DNA of 64,000 nt, taken from the NCBI RefSeq assembly GCF_004912145.1, contig NZ_STGT01000004.1:62001-126000 (forward strand), given 5' to 3'. The notes beneath the pieces are model-generated. The model was not told the DNA's origin, searched no databases, and saw only the letters and a list, made by a program, of their open reading frames with translations. Source of the DNA: Peteryoungia rhizophila. Lineage in GTDB: Bacteria; Pseudomonadota; Alphaproteobacteria; Rhizobiales; Rhizobiaceae. Below, one piece after another: positions 34,893 through 43,836 of this stretch. Numbering within the stretch: the first letter of the stretch is position 1; every line of letters begins with the position of its first letter. The position numbers and the translations under genes are program-made.

Positions 34893-36060
34893 GCTGCTGT
34901 CACTTCTCTTCGGGCGGCTGCCGATCGGTTGGCTTCAGCTCAGACATAATCGTGGACGTCTGGCTGCCGCACTGGCCGGTGTCGCCTTCGCCACCATGCT
35001 CGTCTTCGTTCAGTTGGGCATCATGGGCGCGCTCAACGGGACCATCCGCACATCCTATAGCCCGTTCACAGCTGACATCATCATCTCATCGAATGACGCA
35101 AACACATTGACCGACGGATCTCCGCTGGCGCGGCGAACCCTCTATCGTGTCCTGGCAGAAGAGGGTGTTGTTGCTGCGGCGCCACTCTATGTTGGCAAGC
35201 TCGACTGGCGGCGTCCGGATGGGTCTGTGGCCAGCCTCCAGGTAATAGGACTGCCGATCGAGGTGGAGCAATTTGCGGGTCCGCAAGTCGCTCCTCTTTT
35301 GAGGAACCTCGCCGTCGCAGACACGGCGTTGATTGATCGGCAGACGCGCGGTGTAGATGCGGCCTCTCTCTCTGACATCAGCCCCTCAGAGCCGCTCCAA
35401 TTCGAAGTGAATGACCGCAGGATCAATGCCATCGGGACAGTCTCCATTGGTGGTGGCTTTTCTGCCGATGGCGTCATGGTTGTGTCGGACCAGACCTTTC
35501 TCAGTCTGTTCGCGAACCGGATCAGCGGGACACCTTCGCATCTTCTGCTGAAGGTCAGCGATCCCGAGCAAGCGCAGGCGCTGGCGCGGCACCTGCAAAA
35601 CAGGTTTGCCGGAGAGCCTATTGAGGTCCAAATACTTGATGAGATGATCGCAAAGGACGTTCGCTATCAGACGACCCAGCGCCCCACAGGTGTCATCTTC
35701 GGATTTGGGGTGTTCATGGGGGTCCTTGTTGGCATTGTGATCGTCTATCAGGTGCTGTCGACCGATGTCGCCGATCACCTGCGCGAATACGCGACCTTGA
35801 AGGCCGTTGGCTATGCGCACCGCTTCTTTCTCAGCATCGTCTTCGAGGAGGCACTGGTGCTCGCGGTCATGGGATTTATACCGGGTATTATCCTGGCCAT
35901 TGGCATCTACCAAGTGATGTCTCAGGCAACGGGTCTCCCTGTGCTGATGTCACCGGAACGGGCGCTCATGGTTTTTTCAGGCACGCTTGCTGCCTCCACC
36001 CTTTCTGGCGCGCTTGCTGCCAGACGTCTCAAGGGCGCTGATCCTGCGGACTTGTTTTGA
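34885..36060 (+). CDS. devC: DevC-type ABC exporter permease
   Basis: 391 residues with the MacB/DevC layout. A first membrane segment at about 30-52 (AALAGVAFATMLVFVQLGIM) is followed by a large periplasmic domain, and three C-terminal membrane segments are visible (VIFGFGVFMGVLVGIVIVYQ, IVFEEALVLAVMGFIPGIIL and a last one near 365). The start LPIGWLQLRHNRGRLAAALAGV is typical of the DevC family. Its stop overlaps the ATPase start by one base (TGATG). It works with the fusion protein and the ATPase, probably exporting a lipid or glycolipid-like substrate as in cyanobacterial DevBCA; the substrate here is unknown. Confidence 0.9.
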   Translation: MSRLLSLLFGRLPIGWLQLRHNRGRLAAALAGVAFATMLVFVQLGIMGALNGTIRTSYSPFTADIIISSNDANTLTDGSPLARRTLYRVLAEEGVVAAAPLYVGKLDWRRPDGSVASLQVIGLPIEVEQFAGPQVAPLLRNLAVADTALIDRQTRGVDAASLSDISPSEPLQFEVNDRRINAIGTVSIGGGFSADGVMVVSDQTFLSLFANRISGTPSHLLLKVSDPEQAQALARHLQNRFAGEPIEVQILDEMIAKDVRYQTTQRPTGVIFGFGVFMGVLVGIVIVYQVLSTDVADHLREYATLKAVGYAHRFFLSIVFEEALVLAVMGFIPGIILAIGIYQVMSQATGLPVLMSPERALMVFSGTLAASTLSGALAARRLKGADPADLF

Positions 36061-36782
36061 TGAGCGACTATCCGATCTCCGTTCGCAATCTCAATCACTG
36101 GTTCGGCCGCGGCGAAGCGAGGAAACAGGCAATTTTCGACCTGTCCCTCGATATTGCTCCCGGGAGCTTGACTGTAATGGTCGGGCCGTCGGGGTCCGGC
36201 AAGACCACCGTTCTCACGCTGATGGGATGCCTGCGGCAGGTCGAGGACGGCTCTGTTCAACTTCTTGGCCACGAACTTCGTGGTGCCGACGAACCAACAC
36301 TGGAGGCGCTTCGTCGGAACTTGGGTTTCATCTTTCAGGCGCATAATCTTCACGAAAGCCTCACCGCGCGCCAGAATGTGATGATGGGATTACAAGTCCA
36401 CGGCACGGGAGATGAGAGCCTTCGCAACCAAGCCGTAGAGCACATGCTAGAGCTGATTGGTCTCGGGCATCGGCTGGATTATCTGCCTGGAAATTTGTCG
36501 GGTGGTCAAAAGCAACGTGTGGCAATTGCGCGTGCCCTGATCGGTGGGCCACGTGTGGTGTTCGCCGACGAACCGACTGCGGCGCTCGACAAGGATAGCG
36601 GCCATCAGGTCGTCGCCATGCTGAAGGCCCTGGGGCGAGAGCGCGGGACAACGACCGTCATGGTGACGCATGACAGCCGCATCCTCGATATGGCGGACAG
36701 GGTCATAACGCTCGAAGACGGTCGGCTGGTGAGAGATCAAGGCGCTGTGGTTGGCATGTCCGATCAATTAAACAATTCTTGA
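36060..36782 (+). CDS. devA: DevA-type ABC exporter ATP-binding protein
   Basis: 240 residues from the ATG that overlaps the permease stop. Walker A GPSGSGKTT near residue 43, Q-loop FIFQAHNLHESLTARQN, signature LSGGQKQRVAIARALIGG, Walker B RVVFADEPTAALD and switch His in MVTHDSRI are all intact. The subfamily is the MacB/LolD-like DevA group. It energises export through DevC. The operon has no outer-membrane component, so a general TolC encoded elsewhere is presumed. Confidence 0.92.
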   Translation: MSDYPISVRNLNHWFGRGEARKQAIFDLSLDIAPGSLTVMVGPSGSGKTTVLTLMGCLRQVEDGSVQLLGHELRGADEPTLEALRRNLGFIFQAHNLHESLTARQNVMMGLQVHGTGDESLRNQAVEHMLELIGLGHRLDYLPGNLSGGQKQRVAIARALIGGPRVVFADEPTAALDKDSGHQVVAMLKALGRERGTTTVMVTHDSRILDMADRVITLEDGRLVRDQGAVVGMSDQLNNS

Positions 36783-36849
36783 TGCCATCAAGTAACCGGA
36801 ACAAGACCGCTTCGCGCCGTCACAACAGTCGTCGCGCCCACTATTTACA

Positions 36850-37210
36850 GCACCACAGAGTACTGCTGTTTCGCCTTCGAGCCTTTCGCACCAGCTGGTT
36901 GTTTCGCGATGATGAAGGGCGAGAAGAAAGCGTACCGATCGCTGGCGACATCACGCTTGCGCCAGCCGGCTCGCTGCATTCAGCCGCCCTCTTGGGAATG
37001 GGGCCTGCCTTGCTGCCAAACTGGCTCGTGGACGACGCAATTGCGATGGGGCGCCTGGTGGACGTATTCCCCTGTCACTTGGTCACCGCAACCACTTTTG
37101 AAACAGCGGCCTGGCTGGTTTATTCAAGCAGATCCTATTTGCCGAGCAAAGTCAGGGTTTCCGCGGATTTCCTCAAGGAGAATCTGAGGAACCTTAACCT
37201 CGCGCAATAA
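36850..37210 (+). pseudogene. LysR regulator remnant (C-terminal part of the effector domain)
   Basis: About 120 codons match only the end of a LysR effector-binding domain: FRTSWLFRDDEGREESVPIAG, LAPAGSLHSAALLGMGPALLPNWLVDD, AMGRLVDVFPCH and AAWLVYSSRSYLPSKVRVSADFL (each cited in part). The helix-turn-helix and the first half of the effector domain are absent. The frame is open from 36779, but no usable start matches the family. It lies immediately after the exporter operon, so the insertion of that operon may have removed the rest. Confidence 0.75.
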
Positions 37211-37326
37211 GAAGATCGTGAACGCAACGTCAGCTCGACCGCTGCGGAAGTTGAGCTCTTTGGAATGGCCGCATGTCCTCTTATCCATCCCCCACTTCAG
37301 TTGCCGACAGTCCGCTCCGCGGCCCC

Positions 37327-37342
37327 GAAGCGGTCATTGGCG
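37327..37342 (+). repeat. dispersed motif GAAGCGGTCATTGGCG
   Basis: Lies in the 290-base gap (37211-37500) between the LysR remnant and the lyase. Related to 13100, 18324 and 32855. Nothing else is seen in the gap. Confidence 0.4.
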
Positions 37343-37500
37343 GCCGGATGCCAAGATGCAGCTATACGCCTTCATCCGGTGGGTCTTCGCACAATTGGCG
37401 AGTGCAAAAGCAACCATACGGCTATAGTTCGAGAAACCGAGAGCGAAGCTGTCAAGGGCTGCAGTGCTCGTGGAACGCACTAGGTTCGGACCGTTTCTCT

Positions 37501-38844
37501 TTATGGCTGAAGCTCCGCATCACTCGAGCCATCCCTGATGATCTCACTGATTTCGCCGAGATAGGCGGATGGAGAGAGGTCTAGGCGAGTGTCGGCCAGT
37601 TCGACACTTTTCAGTGCGTTCCCCATCGTATCGGCGAAAGGCGTTCCGCGTGTGGATGTTTCCTGTGCGGCCTCGTAGAGAAGGTGATGGGCCTTGTGGC
37701 GTCCGATCATCGGGGATAGCTGCATCATGGCCGCTTCAGACATGATCAGCCCCTGAGTGAGCTCAAGATTGCGAGCCATGGCCGCCTCGTTCACCTGAAG
37801 ACCGCCGAGGACGCGCTCTGCGGCGTCTGCGATCGAAGCAGCCAGGATCGCCATCTCGCTGACGACTATGTCGGACACGTTCGTGGCGGATGAATCGCCC
37901 TCGTCCATGCGCACCATGCTCGACAGGATCAGCGGCATGCGCGCGTCGAGAAGCCGGCAGAGGCTGACGAGGACGAGGGCTGCGGAGGGGTTTCGCTTCT
38001 GGGCCATGGTCGAGCTTCCGACCTTGCCCATATGGAAGGCTTCCTCCACCTCGCCGATTTCGGTCCTCTGCATGAAGACGATGTCGCCGGCAATCTTCTG
38101 CAGTGTGCCGGCCAGAACGGCAAACCCGGCAAGGTAGTCCGCCACTCGGTCGAAGGACGAACGCACGGGTAGCCTTGCCGGCGCAAGGCCGAGCAGTCGT
38201 GCGGCCGCTTCTTCCACGGCTCGGCCCTTGCCGCCCATGGCGGCGAAGGTGCCGATCGCGCCGCCGAGATAGGTGAGGAAAGCACCATCCGCTCGCGCCA
38301 CGAGGCGCTCCCGGCCGCGCCGCAGTTCCGCATGCCAGGCGGCCGCTTTGAAACCGAATGTCATCGGCAGGGCGTGCTGACCATGGGTACGGCCGGCTTG
38401 AAGCGTTGCCTTGTGCTGATGGGCAAGCCGGCCGACATGGTCCTCGCACCTTTGCAGAGTGCTGGTCAGATGCGCATGGGTCTGCCTCAACTGCAGTGCG
38501 ATGGCCGTGTCGAAGATGTTTTGGGTCGTCGCGCCCCAATGAATGAAACCGGCCGCCGGTTCGCCGCAGCGTTCTTCCAACTGTTTGAGCACAGGCACGA
38601 AGGGATGTTGCGTGAAGGCGATTTCTTGGCTCAGGCGATCGTGATCGAAACCCTCGGCGCGGCAGCAGGTCACTATACGGTCTGCGGCTTCCTGCGGGAT
38701 TATCTGGAGCTCGGCTTGGGCGCGCGCCAGCGCCGCTTCCACATCCAGCCATGCCTGCAGCGTTGCATTGTCCGACCAGATTTCAATCGCAGCCGGACTG
38801 AACCAATGCCGGGTGATGAAAGACGTGAACATGCCGACACTCAT
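37501..38844 (-). CDS. fumarase/aspartase superfamily lyase, 3-carboxymuconate cycloisomerase (PcaB)-like
   Basis: 447 residues from the ATG at 38844, preceded by GAGG. Family blocks are clear: IHWGATTQNIFDTAIALQLR near residue 90, GRTHGQHALPMTFGFKAAAW near 145, and the signature loop VGSSTMAQKRNPSAAL near 275. The closest family by eye is PcaB/adenylosuccinate lyase. The loop reads SSTMAQKRNP, where the superfamily normally has SSxMPxKxNP, so the Pro is lost. The catalytic Ser is kept. It lies 75 bases downstream of tctC on the same strand, so it probably acts on the compound that the tricarboxylate transporter brings in. The reaction is elimination or cycloisomerisation of a succinyl-type substrate; the exact substrate is unknown. 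Confidence 0.85.
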   Translation of the reverse strand: MSVGMFTSFITRHWFSPAAIEIWSDNATLQAWLDVEAALARAQAELQIIPQEAADRIVTCCRAEGFDHDRLSQEIAFTQHPFVPVLKQLEERCGEPAAGFIHWGATTQNIFDTAIALQLRQTHAHLTSTLQRCEDHVGRLAHQHKATLQAGRTHGQHALPMTFGFKAAAWHAELRRGRERLVARADGAFLTYLGGAIGTFAAMGGKGRAVEEAAARLLGLAPARLPVRSSFDRVADYLAGFAVLAGTLQKIAGDIVFMQRTEIGEVEEAFHMGKVGSSTMAQKRNPSAALVLVSLCRLLDARMPLILSSMVRMDEGDSSATNVSDIVVSEMAILAASIADAAERVLGGLQVNEAAMARNLELTQGLIMSEAAMMQLSPMIGRHKAHHLLYEAAQETSTRGTPFADTMGNALKSVELADTRLDLSPSAYLGEISEIIRDGSSDAELQP

Positions 38845-38919
38845 GCGGGACCTCAACGGAATGGCTGTGCGTAACGATGGTGGCGCCCGACATGGGTCAG
38901 GCGCCACGGGATTTTCATC

Positions 38920-39903
38920 TCACTCGACAACGACTTTGGCGCTATCAATGACACCCTTGTAGATTTTTCCCTGCTGGGCCACGAAATCCTTGAACGCCGA
39001 CGCGGAAAGGGGGGCGGCGAGGAAACCGACGTCGGCGTAGCGCTTCTCCACCTCGGGGTTCACCAGGGCATCGCTGATCGCCTTGTCGACGGCGGCGATA
39101 AAATCGGCCTGCGAACCTGCCTTGGCGAAGATGCCCTGCCACAGCGGCAAGGCCAGTCCGTCCATGCCGGGAATCTCGGTCAGCGTCGGCACATCCGGCG
39201 CCTGCGGTGCGCGCTCGTTTCCGGAAACGGCGAGAATGCGGATCTTGTTCTCCTTCGCCAGCGGCAATGCCGTCGACAGGGTCAGCACGGCAGAATTCAG
39301 CACACCAGCTAAAAGGTCGTTGGTCACCTGTGCTCCGCCGCGATAGGGGGCATGCAGCAGCTTGACACCTGCGCGCTGCGAGATGATCTCGCCCAGAAGA
39401 TGCTGGGCGGAGCCGATGCCCGGCGAGCCGTAGCTGATGCTTTCCGGGGTGGCCTTCGCGGCAGCCAGAAGCGCGGCCATGTCTTGGTATTCGGACTGCG
39501 CCGGAACTACCACCGCCATCGAAGTGGTCGTTGTGCGACCGACGGCAATCGTGTCCGTCTCCCAGTTGGCACCCACCTTGTCATTGGTCATCGGCACGGC
39601 AACCGTGTCGAAGCCGCCATAGTAGAGCGTATTGCCGTCGGCGGCGCCGTTGATCAGCTTCTGCAGCGCAATCATGCCACTCGCACCCGTCGCATTTTCG
39701 ACGATGACCGTGCGGCCGATGCGGCTGGAGATCTCGGGCGCAATGATGCGGGCAGCAAGATCCGCGCTGCCGCCGGCCGAATAGCCAACCAGCAATGTCA
39801 GCGGCGCATCGGATTGTGCCAGAGCTACCGGCGCGGCAACCGGAGCCGAGACCCCGAGCACAAGGGCCACGCCTGCCAGCGCATTTCCTATCCTGTGAAA
39901 CAT
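38920..39903 (-). CDS. tctC: tripartite tricarboxylate transporter substrate-binding protein (TctC/Bug family)
   Basis: 327 residues with a signal peptide (ALAGVALVLGVSAPVAAPVA, cleavage near ALAQ). The Bug-fold sequence LTLLVGYSAGGSADLAARII, VENATGASGMIALQKL and the SYGSPGIGSAQHLLGEI loop are typical. It binds the carboxylate substrate in the periplasm and hands it to TctAB. The promoter is divergent from the GntR-type regulator, with a 13-bp operator-like repeat just before its start. The lyase gene follows on the same strand. Substrate range of Bug proteins cannot be read from sequence alone. Confidence 0.93.
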   Translation of the reverse strand: MFHRIGNALAGVALVLGVSAPVAAPVALAQSDAPLTLLVGYSAGGSADLAARIIAPEISSRIGRTVIVENATGASGMIALQKLINGAADGNTLYYGGFDTVAVPMTNDKVGANWETDTIAVGRTTTTSMAVVVPAQSEYQDMAALLAAAKATPESISYGSPGIGSAQHLLGEIISQRAGVKLLHAPYRGGAQVTNDLLAGVLNSAVLTLSTALPLAKENKIRILAVSGNERAPQAPDVPTLTEIPGMDGLALPLWQGIFAKAGSQADFIAAVDKAISDALVNPEVEKRYADVGFLAAPLSASAFKDFVAQQGKIYKGVIDSAKVVVE

Positions 39904-39923
39904 GTGAATTCCTCCTCCAATTG

Positions 39924-39936
39924 ATACATATTGTAT
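39924..39936. promoter_or_regulatory. candidate GntR operator, tctC-proximal
   Basis: ATACATATTGTAT has inverted arms ATACA and TGTAT around a 3-base centre. It is 20 bases before the tctC start and matches the site at 40033-40045. Confidence 0.6.
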
Positions 39937-40032
39937 TTGTTCAGCCTAGTATTGGCTTCCTACATTTGTTAGATTTTATAAGAATGTCAGGCAATGTTAT
40001 TTTGACCCTTTCGCCGAAATACATTCTTGATG

Positions 40033-40045
40033 ATACAATTTGTAT
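40033..40045. promoter_or_regulatory. candidate GntR operator, regulator-proximal
   Basis: ATACAATTTGTAT has arms ATACAA and TTGTAT, preceded by G in both copies. It lies 18 bases before the regulator's ATG. The pair suggests shared repression of both divergent units. Confidence 0.6.
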
Positions 40046-40062
40046 TGTGATAGGAGGCCGAT

Positions 40063-41202
40063 ATGGAGAAGATCGGGAAGCTGCAGGACTATCTGAAGTC
40101 GCTGGCCACAACGGCGCAGCGGGGAGACCGGCTGCCGACGGTTCGCAGCCTCATGCGCGATTTTAAGATGTCGCAGCCGGGGGTACAGCGTGCGCTCCAG
40201 GCGCTGAAGGAAGAAGGGCTCGTCGACGCACAGGTCGGGCGCGGCACTTTTTTTCTTGGCGGCAGTGCCGGACACGGGGCGGCAAACATGCGCAGCCTGC
40301 CGCAGAAGGGCCGAAGCGTGATCCTGCTGCGACGACCGAGCGCCACGCAACGGGCGCGCCTCGTCATGGATCGGCTGCAGGCCATGGTCGCAGACGGCGG
40401 CGATATGACCTTGGAGGTCGGCTATAGCGATGCCGATCATGCGCGCCGTGTGCTGCAGTCTCTGCCGCGTTTCGATGCCTGTGTCATCCAGAATTCCTTC
40501 GAGCAGATGCCGGTCGAAATGCTGGCGGCGCTTCGTCGCAAGTCGGACAATGTGATCGTCGATGGCGCCTGGCTGGTCGGCACGGATGTCGACGCCGTGG
40601 GCTTCGAATGGGGCCGGCCTGTCGAACGGGCGGTCCGCTTGCTGTCGGCAGGCGGTCATCAGCGTATCAACTACATCACGACAGCAAACTCTTTTCTCGC
40701 CAATGAACTTGGCCTGCATCGCTACCGGCAGATGCGGGAGGAAGCTCCCCGTGGCACGCAATTGCGTGCGCCGGACCTGCTGCCCTCTCTGCCATCGCGC
40801 GAATTCGAACTGGCGGTGCTGGAGCGGCTGGCGACCATTGCCCGCGAACCCGGCGGTGAGCGTCGCGGCATTCTCGTCTGGGGCGTGGAGAGCGGACAGC
40901 GACTGCGCGCCGGCCTGCATGCGCGCGGCATCCGGGTGCCGGAGGATATCTCCATCGTCCTTCTGGGCCGTAGCGACGTTGAGACCGAGCGGGACGGCTT
41001 CTTCCACCTGATCGGGTACAGCGCTCAGGAACAGGCCGAGGCGCTTTATGCGCGTCTGAAAAGCCGGTGGAGCGACCCGCACGCGCCCTACGGACTGACA
41101 TTGATCACCATGCACGAGGTCGAGGGGCGCTCGGTGCTTCCGGCGGCGCCTGCCGCTCCGGAAGGTTCGTCGAGCCCGACCGAGGAAAGACCGGGAGGAT
41201 AG
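40063..41202 (+). CDS. GntR-HTH regulator with LacI-like periplasmic-binding sensor
   Basis: 379 residues. The first ~65 residues are a GntR winged helix (RLPTVRSLMRDFKMSQPGVQRALQ and LKEEGLVDAQVGRGTFF, cited in parts). Residues ~80-350 look like the LacI/periplasmic-binding fold (FDACVIQNSF, VIVDGAWLVGTDVDAVGFEW, RGIRVPEDISIVLLGR). This combination is typical of regulators of sugar or carboxylate uptake. TAGGAGG is the ribosome site. It is the first gene of the regulator-tctB-tctA unit, divergent from tctC; tctB starts one base after its stop. It probably senses the transported substrate. Confidence 0.9.
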   Translation: MEKIGKLQDYLKSLATTAQRGDRLPTVRSLMRDFKMSQPGVQRALQALKEEGLVDAQVGRGTFFLGGSAGHGAANMRSLPQKGRSVILLRRPSATQRARLVMDRLQAMVADGGDMTLEVGYSDADHARRVLQSLPRFDACVIQNSFEQMPVEMLAALRRKSDNVIVDGAWLVGTDVDAVGFEWGRPVERAVRLLSAGGHQRINYITTANSFLANELGLHRYRQMREEAPRGTQLRAPDLLPSLPSREFELAVLERLATIAREPGGERRGILVWGVESGQRLRAGLHARGIRVPEDISIVLLGRSDVETERDGFFHLIGYSAQEQAEALYARLKSRWSDPHAPYGLTLITMHEVEGRSVLPAAPAAPEGSSSPTEERPGG

Positions 41203-41203
41203 G

Positions 41204-41680
41204 ATGGCACTGAGAATAAGGTCGCAGAAGGAGTTTGGCAGCGCGCTGCTCTATGGGGCGCTCGGCATAGCCGGCTTCGTGATCGCAGGCGAATATGGTT
41301 TCGGCACGGCCGGCCGTATGGGGCCTGGATATTTCCCAAGGGTCATTTCCGGCCTTCTCATTCTGGTCGCTCTCGTATCGCTGCTGCGCAGCCTGCGACG
41401 GGACGGCGATCCGATTGGCCCGGTTAACTGGAAAGGGCTGCTGCTGGTCACGGCGTCTGTTTGCCTGTTCGGCCTTTTGCTGACCGGGGCAGGACTGCCG
41501 CTGGCTCTAATCGTGCTTTTGCTGGTGTCGGCACTGGCGAGCGAGTATTTCGCCCTGTCGGCGCGCGCGCTCGCCGCTCTCGTGGCGTTGGTTGCAGTCT
41601 GCACGCTGGTCTTTGTCGAAGGGCTGGGCGTGCCCATGCCCGCGGTCGGAAGCTGGCTTTCCCCCCTGTTCCCCTCCTGA
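41204..41680 (+). CDS. tctB: tripartite tricarboxylate transporter small membrane subunit TctB
   Basis: 158 residues with four hydrophobic segments (about 13-30, 45-62, 80-112 and 125-140). GTAGRMGPGYFPRVISGLLIL is the family hallmark region at the first loop. TctB supports the large subunit TctA in the inner membrane. It is encoded directly between the regulator and tctA, in the usual order. Confidence 0.92.
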   Translation: MALRIRSQKEFGSALLYGALGIAGFVIAGEYGFGTAGRMGPGYFPRVISGLLILVALVSLLRSLRRDGDPIGPVNWKGLLLVTASVCLFGLLLTGAGLPLALIVLLLVSALASEYFALSARALAALVALVAVCTLVFVEGLGVPMPAVGSWLSPLFPS

Positions 41681-41690
41681 GGACCCCGCC

Positions 41691-43193
41691 ATGGACATGC
41701 TGTCGAATCTCTGGATGGGGCTCACCGTCGCCTCGTCGATCACCAATCTCGGCTATTGCCTTCTCGGCGTCTTTCTGGGCACTGCCATCGGCGTTCTGCC
41801 GGGCCTTGGCCCGGTGGCCACGATCGCCATGCTCCTGCCGCTGACCTTTGGCCTGCCGCCCGAAACGGCGCTGATCATGTTGGCGGGCATCTATTACGGG
41901 GCTCAGTATGGCGGCTCCACCACCGCCATTCTCGTCAATCTGCCGGGCGAGCCGTCTTCCGTAGTAACCGCCCTTGATGGCTACCAGATGGCCCGTCAGG
42001 GCCATGCGGGACGGGCACTCTCGACTGCCGCCATCGGCTCCTTCATTGCCGGAACGATCTCGACGCTGTTGATCGCACTCTTTGCGCCGGCGCTGGCGGT
42101 GGTCGCGCTGCAGTTCGGCCCGGCGGAATACTTCGCCCTGATGGTGCTCGGCCTGATCGCCTCCATCGTCATGGCGTCTGGCTCGCTGCTGCAGGCATTC
42201 GGTATGATCCTCACCGGATTGCTGCTCGGCATGGTCGGCACTGACGTCAATTCTGCCGTTCCGCGCTTCACCTTCGACGTGCCCATGCTCTCCGATGGCA
42301 TCAATTTCGTCGTCCTCGCCATGGGCATCTTCGGATTGGGCGAGATTGTCGCCAATCTGGAGGCAGAGGGAGAGCGCACGGTAATCACCCGCAAGGTGAC
42401 CAATCTCATGCCCACACGCGAGGACTGGCGCCGCATCATCGGCCCGATCGCCCGCGGCACGGCCCTTGGCTCTGTGCTGGGCATCCTGCCCGGCGGCGGA
42501 GCGGCGCTCGCCTCCTTTGGCTCCTATTCGCTGGAAAAGCGTCTTTCGAAAGAGCCGGAACGCTTCGGCAAGGGCGCGATCGAAGGGGTGGCCGGTCCGG
42601 AATCGGCCAACAATGCCGGGGCGCAGACCTCGTTCATCCCGATGCTGACGCTCGGCCTTCCGTCGAACTCCGTCATGGCGCTGATGATCGGCGCCATGCT
42701 GATCCAGGGCATCCAGCCGGGGCCTTCCGTGATGACGGAACAACCGACCCTGTTTTGGGGCTTGATTGCCTCAATGTGGATCGGCAATCTGATGTTGCTC
42801 GTACTGAACCTGCCACTGATCGGACTCTGGGTCCGGATGATCGCCATTCCCTATCATTTCCTGTTCCCAACCATCATCGCGCTCTGTGCCATCGGCGTCT
42901 TCAGCGTCAACAACAGCCTGTTCGATGTCTATGCCATGGCCCTGTTTGGCGTGGTTGGCTATTCCTTCCGCAAGTTGGAGGTCGAGCCGGCACCGATGCT
43001 GCTCGCCTTCATCCTGGGGCCGATGATGGAAGAATTTCTGCGCCGCACACTTCTGTTCTCCAAGGGCGACCCAAGCGTCTTCTTCACCCGGCCTCTGAGC
43101 GCAGGCCTACTCTTGGTTGCGGCGATCATGCTGCTGCTGGTTGTTCTGCCATCTGTTAGAAAGAAGCGCGAAGAGGCGTTCCAAGAAGGGTGA
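41691..43193 (+). CDS. tctA: tripartite tricarboxylate transporter large membrane subunit TctA
   Basis: 500 residues from ATG 41691, eleven bases after tctB. An extension to 41592 overlaps tctB and is rejected. About 11-12 membrane segments are present. The hallmarks GTAIGVLPGLGPVATIAMLLPLT, YYGAQYGGSTTAILVNLPGE and GLPSNSVMALMIGAM occur in the expected order. It is the transport channel, driven by the proton or sodium gradient. A hybrid end with an unrelated remnant gene follows its stop (43205). Confidence 0.94.
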   Translation: MDMLSNLWMGLTVASSITNLGYCLLGVFLGTAIGVLPGLGPVATIAMLLPLTFGLPPETALIMLAGIYYGAQYGGSTTAILVNLPGEPSSVVTALDGYQMARQGHAGRALSTAAIGSFIAGTISTLLIALFAPALAVVALQFGPAEYFALMVLGLIASIVMASGSLLQAFGMILTGLLLGMVGTDVNSAVPRFTFDVPMLSDGINFVVLAMGIFGLGEIVANLEAEGERTVITRKVTNLMPTREDWRRIIGPIARGTALGSVLGILPGGGAALASFGSYSLEKRLSKEPERFGKGAIEGVAGPESANNAGAQTSFIPMLTLGLPSNSVMALMIGAMLIQGIQPGPSVMTEQPTLFWGLIASMWIGNLMLLVLNLPLIGLWVRMIAIPYHFLFPTIIALCAIGVFSVNNSLFDVYAMALFGVVGYSFRKLEVEPAPMLLAFILGPMMEEFLRRTLLFSKGDPSVFFTRPLSAGLLLVAAIMLLLVVLPSVRKKREEAFQEG

Positions 43194-43204
43194 TGGAGAA
43201 AGAA

Positions 43205-43489
43205 AGAAGCGTCAGTGCGGAAAATGCTATGCTGCCACACGCCATCGCGAACCTTAGGCTCGGCCATTTCGAGGAGAACTGCCGAAACGCCACCGATGAA
43301 CAGCGATATCTGGTTCTTGAAGATCAGCCAGGAGACAGAAGCCGCCTCCACCAGAGCCGGTTCGCCCTTTGGCAATGAGAAGTCGATCGACGGCCCCGCC
43401 TTGGCAAAAAGGTTGCCTGCGGCGGGATCCAATCGATGAAGCACGAAGCCCTGTAGAGCTAACGGTCGTGCAGTGGGGCGTGAGCGCAT
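43205..43489 (-). pseudogene. oxygenase MpaB-type (DUF2236) gene remnant, N-terminal part only
   Basis: About 95 codons match the start of DUF2236 proteins: RPLALQGFVLHRLDPAAGNLF, ASVSWLIFKNQISLFIGGVSAVLLEMAEP and VRDGVWQHSIFRTDAS. Similarity ends 11 bases from the tctA stop; beyond it the open frame is simply the antisense of tctA. More than half of the family's length is therefore missing. The remnant shows that a rearrangement joined the tct operon to a formerly unrelated locus. The start near 43489 (MRSRP) is plausible but not proven. Confidence 0.75.
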
Positions 43490-43836
43490 ATGCATCCCGG
43501 GGCAGTGTCGGTGCATGCCTTTTGTTCCATGTTGTGTATTCCAGTCCTTCTTTCCGAGCATGTGCTTGTGTCACGACGCTGGGCGCGCCCTCTGCCCGCA
43601 GTGAAAGATGTCTCTCGACCTGAAGCCCCCATAGATGGGCCGCCGGGGAACGCATGAATGCGGCCAGCGGCCCATGTGGAACGATGCTGCATGAGACTGG
43701 TCCGTTTCTTCGGGCGTTCTCTTTCGAAGCAATTCTGCCGTTGGGCTCGACGATAAAATTCGTTCGCGCCACGCCGCTCTTGACGACCCATAGCTCAGTG
43801 GCTATGGATTAATCATAACCCAAGAGCTATAAGTAA
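43490..43836. promoter_or_regulatory. intergenic region with promoter of arsR-type gene
   Basis: 347 bases. No gene is supported; an antisense frame up to 43772 has no family resemblance. The last 50 bases hold the ArsR operator candidates. Confidence 0.4.
43788..43830. promoter_or_regulatory. candidate ArsR operator
   Basis: CCATAGC (43788-43794) and GCTATGG (43801-43807) form a perfect inverted repeat with a 6-base spacer. GAGCTAT at 43824-43830 is a second complement to ATAGCTC. The repeats lie directly before the start at 43837. Confidence 0.5.

Noticed and set aside
41448..42743. 431-codon minus-strand frame
   Set aside because: Antisense of tctB and tctA, very Arg/His/Gln-rich.
43254..43772. 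172-codon minus-strand frame
   Set aside because: Out of frame with the MpaB remnant and without any family match.
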